A DNA stretch of 64,000 nucleotides, taken from contig NZ_CP141588.1 of the NCBI RefSeq assembly GCF_035594035.1, positions 124,001-188,000 on the forward strand. The letters run 5' to 3'. Under the pieces are notes generated by a model, which searched no databases, was not told where the DNA came from, and saw only the letters and a list, made by a program, of their open reading frames with translations. Shown here one piece after another: positions 53,471-64,000 of the stretch. The DNA comes from Sphingomonas sp. LY54 (lineage in GTDB: Bacteria > Pseudomonadota > Alphaproteobacteria > Sphingomonadales > Sphingomonadaceae). Both the position numbers and the translations under genes were made by a program. How positions within the stretch are numbered: the stretch's first letter is position 1; every line of letters begins with the position of its first letter.

Positions 53471-54025
53471 ATGTTCGGCAAATTCCTCATTCCGGCGATT
53501 GCGGTTCTGGCCGCCGCGCCGTCCGTCGCAGCGGTCACGGTGCTCGGCGCGAGCTCGGCGCGTCTCTGCTTCGAAGCCGCGGAGTCCGCGGCCCTGCCGT
53601 CGAACGACAGTCTCGATCGTTGCGACGCCGCGCTCCGCGAGGAAGCGATCAGCGGCCACGACACCGTCGCGACCTACGTGAATCGCGGCATATTGAAGTT
53701 GCGACGGGGCGACGTGGCGGCGGCGGTCGCCGATTTCGACGAGGCGATCGCACGTGATCCCAAGGAGCCCGAAGCCTATCTCAACAAGGGCTCGGCGCTG
53801 ATGCGCAATCCAGCCACGGTGCGCGCCGCTCTGCCTTTGTTCACGACGGCCCTGGAATATCGCACCAGCCGACCGGCCATCGCTTATTACGGACGCGCCT
53901 TGGCGCACGAGGAGCTCGGCAACATCCGCGCCGCTTATTTCGATTTCCAGCGCGCCGCGGCCGCCGACCCGAAATGGCGCGAGCCTAAGGCCGAACTGGC
54001 GCGTTTCACGGTGCGGAAGAACTGA
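53471..54025 (+). CDS. exported TPR-repeat protein
   Basis: The ATG at 53471 follows GAGGAGG and begins a signal peptide ([20 protein letters not shown]). The 184-residue product has two cysteines (RLCFEAA, DRCDAAL) and about three TPR-type repeats, such as [19 protein letters not shown] and [20 protein letters not shown]. It is probably periplasmic. Function unknown; a terminator follows. Confidence 0.8.
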   Translation: MFGKFLIPAIAVLAAAPSVAAVTVLGASSARLCFEAAESAALPSNDSLDRCDAALREEAISGHDTVATYVNRGILKLRRGDVAAAVADFDEAIARDPKEPEAYLNKGSALMRNPATVRAALPLFTTALEYRTSRPAIAYYGRALAHEELGNIRAAYFDFQRAAAADPKWREPKAELARFTVRKN

Positions 54026-54026
54026 A

Positions 54027-54070
54027 CGGGGTGCGCGGCACCTCGCTTTGAGCGCGGCACCCCGCTTTTT
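54027..54070 (+). terminator. intrinsic terminator after the TPR gene
   Basis: CGGGGTGC (54027-54034) pairs with GCACCCCG (54057-54064), followed by CTTTTT (54065-54070). It separates the TPR gene from sodB. Confidence 0.75.
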
Positions 54071-54176
54071 CCGCTCCGCTCGGCCTGAAGCGGTTCCTTG
54101 TACGCGCCCGCTGCGTTATCGGATCGGCGCACCCGGCCGTTCGGCCGACGACCAAGCCCCTAGCAGGAGGATATCC

Positions 54177-54788
54177 ATGGCTTTCACGCTCCCGCAGCTC
54201 CCGTACGCCTATGACGCGCTCGAACCGACGATCGACGCCCAGACGATGCAGCTCCACCACAGCAAGCATCACCAGGCCTATGTCGACAAATTGAACGAAG
54301 GCGTCTCCGAGGATTCGAGCCTGGAAGGCAAGTCGCTGGAGGAGATCCTCGCCGTCATCTCGACCCAGCCCAAGAAGGTCCGCAACAATGGCGGCGGCCA
54401 CTGGAACCACAGCTTCTTCTGGGAAACGATGGTCGGCGGCGGCAGCCAGCCGAGCGGCCGTCTCGCCGAGGCGATCGACGCCAAGTTCGGTTCGCTCGAC
54501 GCGCTCAAGACCAAGTTCAACGAGGCCGGCGTCGGCCAGTTCGGTTCGGGCTGGGCCTGGCTGATCGTCGGCGAGGACGGCGAGCTCGCCAACGTCTCCA
54601 CGCCGAACCAGGACAATCCGCTGATGGACGACGCGCCGGTGAAGGGCACGCCGATCCTCGGCAACGACGTCTGGGAACATGCTTATTATCTGAAGTACCA
54701 GAACCGCCGCCCGGAATATCTCGCGGCGTGGTGGAACGTCGTGAACTGGGAGAAGGTCGCCGAGCGCTTCGAAGCCGCGACCCGCTGA
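54177..54788 (+). CDS. sodB: superoxide dismutase, Fe/Mn type
   Basis: An AGGAGG eight bases before the ATG at 54177 sets this start over the longer frame. The 203-residue enzyme has the metal ligands in [20 protein letters not shown] and [16 protein letters not shown] and the GGG run in TMVGGGSQP suggest the iron-using type, although metal choice is uncertain from sequence. No signal peptide, so cytoplasmic. Confidence 0.94.
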   Translation: MAFTLPQLPYAYDALEPTIDAQTMQLHHSKHHQAYVDKLNEGVSEDSSLEGKSLEEILAVISTQPKKVRNNGGGHWNHSFFWETMVGGGSQPSGRLAEAIDAKFGSLDALKTKFNEAGVGQFGSGWAWLIVGEDGELANVSTPNQDNPLMDDAPVKGTPILGNDVWEHAYYLKYQNRRPEYLAAWWNVVNWEKVAERFEAATR

Positions 54789-54810
54789 CCCGAGGCCTGC
54801 CGGCTGGAGA

Positions 54811-55583
<773 letters not shown>

Positions 55584-55587
<4 letters not shown>

Positions 55588-56516
55588 CCGCGCTTCCTTT
55601 CCGTAACCAGGCTCACGAAAATCTCCTCGAGCGAGCTTTCGCTCGTGTGGAGGTCCTTGAAGCCGATGCCGAGGTCGCTCATCCGCCGCAGCAGCGAAGG
55701 GATTCCGGTGCGGTCGGCCTGGCCGTCGAAGCTGTAGAGCAATTCGTTGCCGCCGTCCTTCAACTCCAGTTGCCATTCGGCCAGCTCGGGCGGAAGCGCT
55801 TCCATCGGATCGGTCAGGTTGAGCGTCAGCGCCTTCTTGCCGAGCTTCTTCATCAGCTCGGACTTCTCCTCGACGAGGATCAGCTCGCCCTTGCTGATCA
55901 CGCCTACCCGATCGGCCATCTCTTCGGCTTCCTCGATATAATGGGTGGTGAGGATGATCGTAACGCCGCTCTCCCGGAGACCGCGGACCAGCTCCCACAT
56001 GTCGCGCCGCAGCTCGACGTCGACGCCCGCGGTCGGCTCGTCGAGGAACAGGATGTCGGGCGCGTGGCTCAGCGCCTTGGCGATCATCACGCGACGCTTC
56101 ATGCCGCCGGACAGCTCCTTGATCCGCGCCTTGCGCTTGTCCCAGAGCGACAGGTCCTTGAGCAGTTTTTCGATATAGGCGGGATCGGGCGCCTTGCCGA
56201 ACAGGCCCCGGCTGAAATTGACCGTCGCCCAAACCGTCTCGAACGCGTCGGTATGGAGTTCCTGCGGCACCAGGCCGATCCGGCTGCGCGTCTCGCGATA
56301 GTCGCGCTGGATGTCGTAGCCGTCGACCGTGACGCTGCCGCCGCTGGGCGTGACGATGCCGCAGACGACGCTGATCAGGGTCGTCTTCCCGGCGCCGTTC
56401 GGGCCCAGCAAAGCGAATATCTCGCCGCGGCCGATCTCCAGGCTGACGTCCTTCAGCGCCTCATGCCCGGTCGCGTAGCGCTTGCCGAGATGGGAGATGG
56501 CAATGACGGGCTTCAT
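55584..56516 (-). CDS. ABC transporter ATP-binding protein
   Basis: The ATG at 56516, after GGGGGGAGAGAG, gives 310 residues. Walker [13 protein letters not shown]-loop LVPQELH, signature LSGGMKRRV, Walker [13 protein letters not shown] and H-loop TTHY are intact. The C-terminal part after residue 220 is the regulatory extension seen in ABC-2 drug or polysaccharide exporters. It works with the following permease. Confidence 0.92.
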
Positions 56517-56533
56517 TCTCTCTCCCCCCAGGG

Positions 56534-57139
56534 TCAGGCCGTCGGCGGCACCGGCGGCTCTTCCTTCGCTTTTTCGAGCTGCATGCCGTGTCGCATGAGC
56601 ATCGGCACATTGGCCAGCGCGAAGATGAAGGTCGCGGGGAGGAAGCCCCAGAGCTTGAAGCCGATCCAGAATTCGGTGCTGGTCGTCCGCCACACCGCCT
56701 CGTTGACGAGCGCCATGACGATGAAGAAGACCGCCCAGTTGCGGGTGAGCAGCTGCCAGCCACGCTCCGACAGGCCGGGATAGGCGGTGCCGAGGACGGC
56801 CTTGAGGAGGTTGCGCCCGGTATAGAGCCCGAACAGGAGCAACGCGGCGACCGTCGTGTAGTAAATGGTCGGCTTGATCTTGATGAAGGTCTCGTCGTGC
56901 AGCCAGATCGTGATGCCGCCGAGTACGAGCACCATCACGCCCGAGAACCACAGCATCGGCGAAATGTGGCGATATTTGATCTTGGAGACGATCATGGCGA
57001 CCGCGATCGCGACCATGAAGGCGCCGGTCGCGGCGAAGATGCCGCGCCACGCGTTGACGGCGAAGAAGATGATCAGTGGGCCGAGGTCGATGGCCAGCTT
57101 CGCCATGGGCGAAGCCCGTTCCTGTTCGTTCACGGTCAC
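56534..57139 (-). CDS. yciB: inner-membrane septation protein YciB/IspZ family
   Basis: A GTG overlapping the ftsY stop by four bases starts 201 residues with five to six membrane helices. Family marks are [32 protein letters not shown] and [19 protein letters not shown]. The family influences cell envelope and division. An internal ATG at 57106 (MAKLAID) is an alternative start. Confidence 0.92.
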   Translation of the reverse strand: MTVNEQERASPMAKLAIDLGPLIIFFAVNAWRGIFAATGAFMVAIAVAMIVSKIKYRHISPMLWFSGVMVLVLGGITIWLHDETFIKIKPTIYYTTVAALLLFGLYTGRNLLKAVLGTAYPGLSERGWQLLTRNWAVFFIVMALVNEAVWRTTSTEFWIGFKLWGFLPATFIFALANVPMLMRHGMQLEKAKEEPPVPPTA

Positions 57140-58074
57140 GCTTCGATCACTCCTGTAGCGCCCGCGATCGCGCGGGCGGCTTCCTCCGCGTCGAACGGAC
57201 GCAGGTCGTTCATGCCCTCGCCGACGCCGATGGCGTGGATCGGAAGGCCATATTGCTCGGCGGCGGCCACCAGCACGCCGCCGCGCGCGGTGCCGTCCAG
57301 CTTGGTCATGACCAGGCCGGTGACTCCGGCCACTTCCTTGAACACCTCGATCTGGCTCAATGCATTCTGCCCGGTGGTGGCGTCGAGCACGAGCACCACG
57401 TCGTGCGGCGCGGCCGGATTGAGGCGACCGAGCACGCGCCGGATCTTGGCGAGCTCGTCCATCAGCCCGGTCTTGTTCTGGAGGCGCCCGGCGGTGTCGA
57501 CGATCAGCACGTCGATGCCCTCGGCGGTCGCCTTCTTGACGCCGTCGAACACGATCGCGGACGGGTCGCCGCCCTCCGGCCCGGTGATGATCGGCACGCC
57601 GATCCGCTCGGCCCAGACCTTGAGCTGCCCGATCGCCGCGGCGCGGAACGTGTCGCCGGCGGCGAGCAGCACGCTGTAATCCTGCTCGAGGAACAGGTTG
57701 GCGAGTTTGGCGATGGTGGTGGTCTTGCCGGAACCGTTCACGCCGACGACCAGGATGACCTGCGGGCGCGGGAAGGCGTCGATCTCAAGCGGGTCGGCGA
57801 CCGGCGTCAGGATCTTGGCCAGCTCCTCGGCGACGATCTCGCGGACGCCGGCTTCGGTGAGGCCGCGCTCGAAGCGCTCGCCCTCCAGCCGTCCGCGCAC
57901 CTTGGCGGCGGTGGCGGGGCCGAGATCGGAAGCGATCAGGGCCTCCTCGATATCGTCGAGCGTTTCCTCGTCCAGCGCCGACCGCGAGATGAGGCCGGTA
58001 AGGTTGTCGCTCAATTTCTCCGATGTCTTCTTGAACCCGCCGCGTAGCCGCTCGAGCCAGGGAGTATCGCTCAA
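57136..58074 (-). CDS. ftsY: signal recognition particle receptor FtsY
   Basis: A TTG overlapping the mtaB stop (TTGA) gives 312 residues. The NG GTPase has G1 [27 protein letters not shown]3 DTAGRLQ and G4 [10 protein letters not shown]. The acidic A domain of E. coli FtsY is missing, as in many alphaproteobacteria. It receives ribosome-SRP complexes at the inner membrane. ffh and ffs are also in this window. Confidence 0.95.
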   Translation of the reverse strand: MSDTPWLERLRGGFKKTSEKLSDNLTGLISRSALDEETLDDIEEALIASDLGPATAAKVRGRLEGERFERGLTEAGVREIVAEELAKILTPVADPLEIDAFPRPQVILVVGVNGSGKTTTIAKLANLFLEQDYSVLLAAGDTFRAAAIGQLKVWAERIGVPIITGPEGGDPSAIVFDGVKKATAEGIDVLIVDTAGRLQNKTGLMDELAKIRRVLGRLNPAAPHDVVLVLDATTGQNALSQIEVFKEVAGVTGLVMTKLDGTARGGVLVAAAEQYGLPIHAIGVGEGMNDLRPFDAEEAARAIAGATGVIEA

Positions 58075-59309
58075 GCCGCCTCTCCGATCAGTATGTCATT
58101 GTTCAACGCAATCATCTTCATCGGCACGATCTGGCCAATGTCCTGGCCGGCGGCAACCCGCACCGGAGCGAAATTTTCGGCGTGGCCGATGCCGTTGCGC
58201 TCCACCAGCACCCGCTGCGTCGTTCCGACCAGGCTTTGCAACCATGCCGTCTTGCGCCGTGCCGTCGCCGCGCGGAGCCCGCGCGCGCGTTCCTTGACCG
58301 CATCGTGCGGGACCTGCGGCATGCGCGCCGCCGGCGTGCCGGCCTTGGCCGAATAAGGGAAGATATGGCCCATCACGATGTCGCACTCGTCGATCAGCTT
58401 GAGGCTGTTCTCGGCCATCGCGTCGGTCTCGGTGGGGAAGCCGGCGATGAGGTCGGCGCCGATCGCGATCTCGGGCCGCTTGGCCTTGAGGCGCGCGACG
58501 GTCTCGACCGCCTCGGCGCGGCAGTGGCGCCGCTTCATCCGCTTCAGGATCATGTCGTCGCCGGCCTGAAAGCTCATATGCAGATGCGGCATGAAGCGCG
58601 GCTCGTGGCAGATGATGTCCTCCAGCCGCTCGTCGATCTCGACGCTGTCGAGCGAGGAGAGGCGCAGGCGCGGCAAGGCGGGCACGTGGCGCAGGATGCG
58701 CTCGACGAGCAAACCGAGGCTCGGGCTCCCGGGTAGGTCGGGACCGTAGCTGGTGACGTCGACGCCGGTCAGCACGACCTCGGCATAGCCCTGTTCGACC
58801 ACCGCCTTGATCCGGTTGACGACCAGGCCGGCCGGGACCGAGCGGCTGTTACCGCGTCCGAACGGGATGATGCAGAAGGTGCAGCGATGGTCGCAGCCAT
58901 TCTGCACCTCGATGAAGGCGCGGCTATGCTCGGCGAAGGCGGTGACAAGGTGCGGCGCCGTCTCGCGCACCGCCATGATGTCGGAGACGCGGACGTCGGC
59001 TTCCTTCGTCAGCTGGAACGAAGCGGCGTCGAATTTCTCGCGATTGCCGATAACCCCGCTCACTTCCGGCATGCGCGCGAACATCTCCGGATCGACCTGC
59101 GCCGCGCAGCCGGTGACGACGACGCGGGCTTGCGGCCGTGCACGCTTGGCCTTGCGGATCGCCTGTCGCGCCTGGCGCACCGCCTCGTTGGTAACGGCGC
59201 AGCTGTTAACGACGATGAGGTCGTCCTGGTCACCCGCGAGCACGCGCATCGCCTCGCTCTCCGCGGCGTTGAGGCGGCAGCCCATCGTGATGATCTCGGG
59301 CCCGCTCAT
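58071..59309 (-). CDS. mtaB: tRNA t6A37 methylthiotransferase MtaB
   Basis: The 412-residue radical SAM methylthiotransferase has an N-terminal UPF0004 domain (ITMGCRLNAAESEA, VVNSCAVTNEA, VVTGCAAQ) with three cluster cysteines and the radical SAM motif NGCDHRCTFCIIPFGRG. It inserts a methylthio group into t6A37 of tRNA. It overlaps dapF and ftsY by four bases each. Confidence 0.93.
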   Translation of the reverse strand: MSGPEIITMGCRLNAAESEAMRVLAGDQDDLIVVNSCAVTNEAVRQARQAIRKAKRARPQARVVVTGCAAQVDPEMFARMPEVSGVIGNREKFDAASFQLTKEADVRVSDIMAVRETAPHLVTAFAEHSRAFIEVQNGCDHRCTFCIIPFGRGNSRSVPAGLVVNRIKAVVEQGYAEVVLTGVDVTSYGPDLPGSPSLGLLVERILRHVPALPRLRLSSLDSVEIDERLEDIICHEPRFMPHLHMSFQAGDDMILKRMKRRHCRAEAVETVARLKAKRPEIAIGADLIAGFPTETDAMAENSLKLIDECDIVMGHIFPYSAKAGTPAARMPQVPHDAVKERARGLRAATARRKTAWLQSLVGTTQRVLVERNGIGHAENFAPVRVAAGQDIGQIVPMKMIALNNDILIGEAA

Positions 59310-60106
59310 CCCAACGCCGCCAGGTCGATCTCGCCGGTGAAGACGTGGGTGGCCGGCCCGCTCATCCGGATCTGTTCGCCCGGCGCCCAGGCGATCGTGA
59401 GGGTCCCGCCGGGCAACCGTACTTCGACCGGGCTCTCAACGAGGCCGCGCCGGATCGCCGCCACTGCAGTGGCGCAGGCGCCGGTGCCGCAGGCTTGCGT
59501 CAGCCCGACCCCGCGCTCCCAGACGCGCAGCCGGACCGCGCCGCCCTCGATCGAGGCGACGTTGACGTTGATCTTTTGCGGAAACAGCGGATCGGTCTCG
59601 ATCAGCGGACCGAGCCGCTCCAGCTCCACCCCTTGCGCATCGTCGACGAAGAAGATGACGTGCGGATTGCCGACATTGACCGCGGCGGGGCCCTGCAATT
59701 CCTCCCACCCGACCGGCATCGCGGCCGTGTCCATCGGATAGGCGAGGGGGATCGCATCCCAGTCGAAGCGCGGCTCGCCCATGTCGACGGTCGCGCCCGC
59801 GCCGTCGCTGGAGCCGCTGATGATGCCGCCCGCGGTCTCGATCCGGGCTGCGCCGCCGGCGAGCAAGGCGACGCAACGCGAGGCGTTGCCGCAGGATTCG
59901 ACCTCGCCGCCGTCGGCGTTGAAGATGCGCATCCGCAGATCGGCCACCTGCGACGGCTCGATCACGATCAACTGGTCGCAGCCGACCCCGGTCTTGCGGT
60001 CCGCGATGGCGCGTGCGCGCGCGCTGTCCATCTCGACCGGCTCCTCGCGGGCGTCGAAGATCACGAAGTCGTTGCCGAGCCCGTGCATTTTGTGAAAGCG
60101 GCGCAT
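59306..60106 (-). CDS. dapF: diaminopimelate epimerase
   Basis: The 266-residue enzyme interconverts LL- and meso-diaminopimelate for lysine and peptidoglycan. The two catalytic cysteines are in ESCGNASRCVA and QACGTGACATAV. The N-terminus FHKMHGLGNDFVIFD is diagnostic. It is the first gene of a six-gene minus-strand operon to the ABC permease and is divergent from ffh. Confidence 0.95.
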   Translation of the reverse strand: MRRFHKMHGLGNDFVIFDAREEPVEMDSARARAIADRKTGVGCDQLIVIEPSQVADLRMRIFNADGGEVESCGNASRCVALLAGGAARIETAGGIISGSSDGAGATVDMGEPRFDWDAIPLAYPMDTAAMPVGWEELQGPAAVNVGNPHVIFFVDDAQGVELERLGPLIETDPLFPQKINVNVASIEGGAVRLRVWERGVGLTQACGTGACATAVAAIRRGLVESPVEVRLPGGTLTIAWAPGEQIRMSGPATHVFTGEIDLAALG

Positions 60107-60346
60107 CGAGCGCGATCTAAGGCGCAGGCGGCGTCAAGTCCACATGCGTGCGCGCGAGCGATCGTCCGTCGCGGGCCCGGCCCGTTTCGGCCGCTCCGCG
60201 CTTGCGTTCGCCGCCCGGCGCCGCTATGCGCCCCTCCACCCTGTTCAAGGAATAGGTACATATCAGCGTCCCTGGACGCACGCTGGCCGGCGAGATTTCG
60301 CCCGCCGGCGCTTTTGCGTTTGGGACCTGTGGGAAGGAATGCAAGG

Positions 60347-61825
<1,479 letters not shown>

Positions 61826-61852
61826 GTATAAGTATCAGAAAGGACTATCAAA

Positions 61853-62485
61853 ATGGCAGTTGCAATTCGTCTCGCCCGTGGCGGCGCCAAGAAGCGCCCT
61901 TATTACAAGATCGTCGTGACCGACTCGCGCAACTCGCGCGACGGCAAGTTCATCGAGCGCATCGGCAGCTACAATCCGCTGCTTCCCAAGGACAGCGAAG
62001 AGCGCGTGAAGATCGACGCCGATCGCGCCAAGCATTGGCTGTCGGTCGGCGCCCAGCCGTCTGACCGCGTCCTGCGCTTCCTCGACGCCGCCGGCATCGT
62101 CGAGCGCACGGCGCGCAACAACCCGAAGAAGGCCGAGCCGGGCGAGAAGGCCAAGGAGCGCGCCGAGGAGCGTGCCACCAAGGAAGCCGAAGCCGCCGAG
62201 GCCGCTGCTGCTGCCGCCGCCGCTCCGGCTGAAGAGCCCGCCGCTGAGGAAGCACCGGCTGCCGAGGCTCCGGCCGCTGAAGAGGCGCCCGCTGCTGAGG
62301 CTCCCGCTGCTGAAGAAGCACCCGCCGCTGAGGCTCCGGCCGCTGAAGAGACCCCGGCCGCTGAAGCTCCGGCTGCCGAGGAAGCTCCGGCTGCCGAAGC
62401 CACCAACGAAGGCGAGTCCGCCTCCGCTCCGGCCGAAGGCGCTGAAGAAGCCGCTCCGGCCGAAGGCGCCGAAAAGGCCGAATAA
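61853..62485 (+). CDS. rpsP: 30S ribosomal protein S16 with long repeat-containing C-terminal tail
   Basis: Residues 1 to about 85 are normal S16 ([43 protein letters not shown]). The rest, to residue 210, is a Lys/Glu then Ala/Glu/Pro tail with five 11-residue repeats [12 protein letters not shown]16 is a small 30S assembly protein, so this protein is over twice the usual length. The order ffh-rpsP-rimM is typical. Confidence 0.95.
   Translation: MAVAIRLARGGAKKRPYYKIVVTDSRNSRDGKFIERIGSYNPLLPKDSEERVKIDADRAKHWLSVGAQPSDRVLRFLDAAGIVERTARNNPKKAEPGEKAKERAEERATKEAEAAEAAAAAAAAPAEEPAAEEAPAAEAPAAEEAPAAEAPAAEEAPAAEAPAAEETPAAEAPAAEEAPAAEATNEGESASAPAEGAEEAAPAEGAEKAE
62246..62410 (+). repeat. five tandem 33-bp repeats inside rpsP
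   Basis: Units at 62246, 62279, 62312, 62345 and 62378 each encode [11 protein letters not shown]; the fourth has Thr for Ala and the fifth ends ATN. Codons differ between units, so protein-level conservation exceeds DNA identity. Confidence 0.88.
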
Positions 62486-62488
62486 GCC

Positions 62489-62974
62489 TTGGACGACGCT
62501 CAGGTCACGCTCGCCGCCATCGCAGGTGCCCACGGCATCGGCGGCGAGGTGCGCCTGAAACTGTTCGCCCAAACTGCCGAAAGCCTGGGCCGTCACAAGA
62601 CGGTCCAGGTCGGCGGCCGCGCCCTGACGCTGAAATCGGTGAAGGGCGCGGGCGGCATGCCGATCGCCCGCTTTGCCGAGATATCGGACCGCAGCGCCGC
62701 CGAGGCGTTGCGCGGCCAGCTCCTGACCGTGCCCCGGTCCGCCCTCCCGCCGCTGGAGGAGGGCGAATATTATCACGCCGACATCATCGGCCTGCCATGC
62801 GTCGATTCCGAAGGCGCCCCGCTCGGCACGGTCGCTACGATCGAGAATTTCGGCGCAGGCGACATCATCGAGATCGAGAAGCCCGACGGCAAGCGCACCA
62901 TGGTGCCCTTCCGCGCTGGCGTCGCCGATCTCGCCGACGGCCGGATCGTCGTCGACCCCGTCTTCCTCGCCTAG
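62489..62974 (+). CDS. rimM: ribosome maturation factor RimM
   Basis: A TTG at 62489, three bases after the rpsP stop, starts 161 residues. The N-terminal domain has [16 protein letters not shown], and the PRC-barrel C-terminal domain has [16 protein letters not shown] and [16 protein letters not shown]. It binds S19 and helps mature the 30S head. trmD, which often follows, is not here; a convergent flavoprotein gene overlaps the last four bases. Confidence 0.92.
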   Translation: MDDAQVTLAAIAGAHGIGGEVRLKLFAQTAESLGRHKTVQVGGRALTLKSVKGAGGMPIARFAEISDRSAAEALRGQLLTVPRSALPPLEEGEYYHADIIGLPCVDSEGAPLGTVATIENFGAGDIIEIEKPDGKRTMVPFRAGVADLADGRIVVDPVFLA

Positions 62975-63885
62975 CGTACCAGCGGCGCGCCCTGCGCGAG
63001 ATCGTTGCGGATGGTCGTCGCCGCGACGCCGCCTTCGCCCATCGCATGGCTGATCTGGTCGAGCCCGATCACCACGTCGCCCGCCGCATAGAGGCCGGGG
63101 ACCGAGCTGCGCTGGTGCGAATCCACCAGGATACAGCCGCTCTCGGCGAGGTCCGCACCCACCATTTTCGCCAGATGGGAATGCACATCCGATCCGAGCG
63201 CGGGATAGATGCTGTCGAACGTATAATGGCCCTCGGCCGTGTCGACGGTGATGCACTTCCCCTCCGCCGCCACCGCCTGGCACGGGCCGTTCACAGTCTC
63301 GATGCCGTAGCGCTCCAGCTTCTCCCAATCCTGCCGCTTGAGGTCGCGCAGCTCGCTGTCCGGCGCGATCAAGGTGACGTCGCTGGTATAGCCGCGCAGG
63401 AACACGGCTTCGGCCACGCCATGGCTGTCGTCGCCGATCACGCCGACCCTCTTGTCGGTTACCTCGAAGCCGTCGCAGATCGGGCAATAGCGGATCAGGC
63501 CCTGCGCCAGCGCGGCGTCATGCAAATCCTCGTCCATCGGCGGGCGGCGGTTGGCGACGCCCGTCGCGAGCAGAACCGTCTTCGCCCGCACCCAACCGCT
63601 GCCCCATTCGGCCTCGAAGCCGCCCTCGATCCGATCGAGCCGGGTAACCCGTCCGGTTTCGATCGAGGCGCCGTATTTCCGCGCCTGTCCGGTCATCCGC
63701 GCGATCAGTTCCTGGCCTGAGATCCCATCGGGGAAGCCGGCATGGTTGTGGGTGCAGGGGATCAGGCTCGCCCGGCTCTTCCCGGCGTCGACCACCTTCA
63801 GCGAGAGGTGGAAGCGGGTGAGGTAGATCGCCGCGGTCAGCCCTGCGGGCCCGCCGCCGATGACGAGGCAGTCGAAATCATCCAT
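62971..63885 (-). CDS. thioredoxin-reductase-like FAD/NAD(P) oxidoreductase
   Basis: The ATG at 63885 gives 304 residues (63894 adds three). FAD site [15 protein letters not shown], redox motif CPICD (about residue 135), NADPH-binding [15 protein letters not shown] and final FAD motif YAAGDVV are all present. The CxxC spacing and neighbours differ from housekeeping TrxB (CATC), so it may be a specialised disulfide or ferredoxin-type reductase. The stop codon CTAG is shared with rimM. Confidence 0.88.
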   Translation of the reverse strand: MDDFDCLVIGGGPAGLTAAIYLTRFHLSLKVVDAGKSRASLIPCTHNHAGFPDGISGQELIARMTGQARKYGASIETGRVTRLDRIEGGFEAEWGSGWVRAKTVLLATGVANRRPPMDEDLHDAALAQGLIRYCPICDGFEVTDKRVGVIGDDSHGVAEAVFLRGYTSDVTLIAPDSELRDLKRQDWEKLERYGIETVNGPCQAVAAEGKCITVDTAEGHYTFDSIYPALGSDVHSHLAKMVGADLAESGCILVDSHQRSSVPGLYAAGDVVIGLDQISHAMGEGGVAATTIRNDLAQGAPLVR

Positions 63886-64000
63886 CGGCGGCATAGCGCA
63901 GGCGGACGCTGCCGGTTCCCTCGCGTCTCTCGGATCGGCTTATTGCTGCATAGGCCTTGTCGCTGGGGCGGACCTGGCAACGAACAACGAACGGGATTTT

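Noticed and set aside
62246..62410. Tandem 33-bp units considered as a CRISPR array
   Set aside because: There are no unique spacers; the units are contiguous and encode an in-frame peptide repeat.
61835..63487. Long minus-strand frame with Ser/Gly-rich repeats opposite rpsP
   Set aside because: The repeats are the complement of the S16 tail and the frame crosses three well-supported genes.

Overview
The window is high-GC alphaproteobacterial DNA, and gene content points to the order Sphingomonadales. Supporting features are a CckA-pathway phosphotransferase (ChpT), a CheA-W-Y-B-R cluster, an extended Psp operon under PspF and sigma-54, an alphaproteobacterial ornithine decarboxylase paired with a deoxyhypusine-synthase-like enzyme, and RpoH, DnaX, Ffh, FtsY, rnpB and a small SRP RNA gene. 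Genus cannot be fixed by reading alone.

Positions 1 to about 14,408 are part of a mobile genomic island whose far end lies before the window. It is visibly lower in GC than the rest. It carries a truncated ThiF/E1-like gene with a DUF6527-type partner, a small zinc-binding-type gene decayed by two amber stops, an MmeI-like fused restriction-methylation enzyme with a small HTH regulator, a complete PA0069-type radical SAM gene, and a four-gene tyrosine-recombinase module on the minus strand. The island ends inside a chromosomal PA0069-type radical SAM gene, cut at the codons for its GCEH motif just before the cluster cysteines. The island's own intact radical SAM gene appears to replace the one it broke.

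From 14.4 to 26.1 kb the chromosome resumes. On the minus strand are a uracil-DNA glycosylase-family gene and a lytic transglycosylase, followed by the broken radical SAM gene. On the plus strand is a long series: ETF-ubiquinone oxidoreductase, a TPR protein, ispE, a sigma-54 promoter with a short terminated transcript, enoyl-CoA hydratase, N-formylglutamate amidohydrolase, a lipoprotein, nnr and a TrmA-family RNA methyltransferase.

From 26.1 to 34.5 kb there are a frameshifted MAPEG gene, a polyamine operon, a PLP-dependent dehydratase, small genes, an alpha/beta hydrolase, two overlapping cysteine desulfurases with a ferredoxin, a ruined ParD-like antitoxin and the SRP RNA. From 34.5 to 41.3 kb are a membrane protein, dnaX-ybaB, mtgA, rpoH, rluD-like and chpT. 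From 41.4 to 49.1 kb are cheA-W-Y-B-R, an amidase, rnpB, a J-domain protein, and sufE with a PaaI-type thioesterase.

From 49.2 to 53.4 kb is the Psp locus: a sigma-54 promoter drives a 50-aa exported peptide, pspA, pspB, pspC and five small PspB-like proteins, with pspF divergent. The rest holds a TPR protein, sodB, a minus-strand operon (dapF, mtaB, ftsY, yciB, ABC ATPase, ABC permease), and a plus-strand group ffh, rpsP (with an 11-residue-repeat tail) and rimM, ending with a thioredoxin-reductase-like flavoprotein. No tRNA, rRNA, insertion sequence or CRISPR array was seen.
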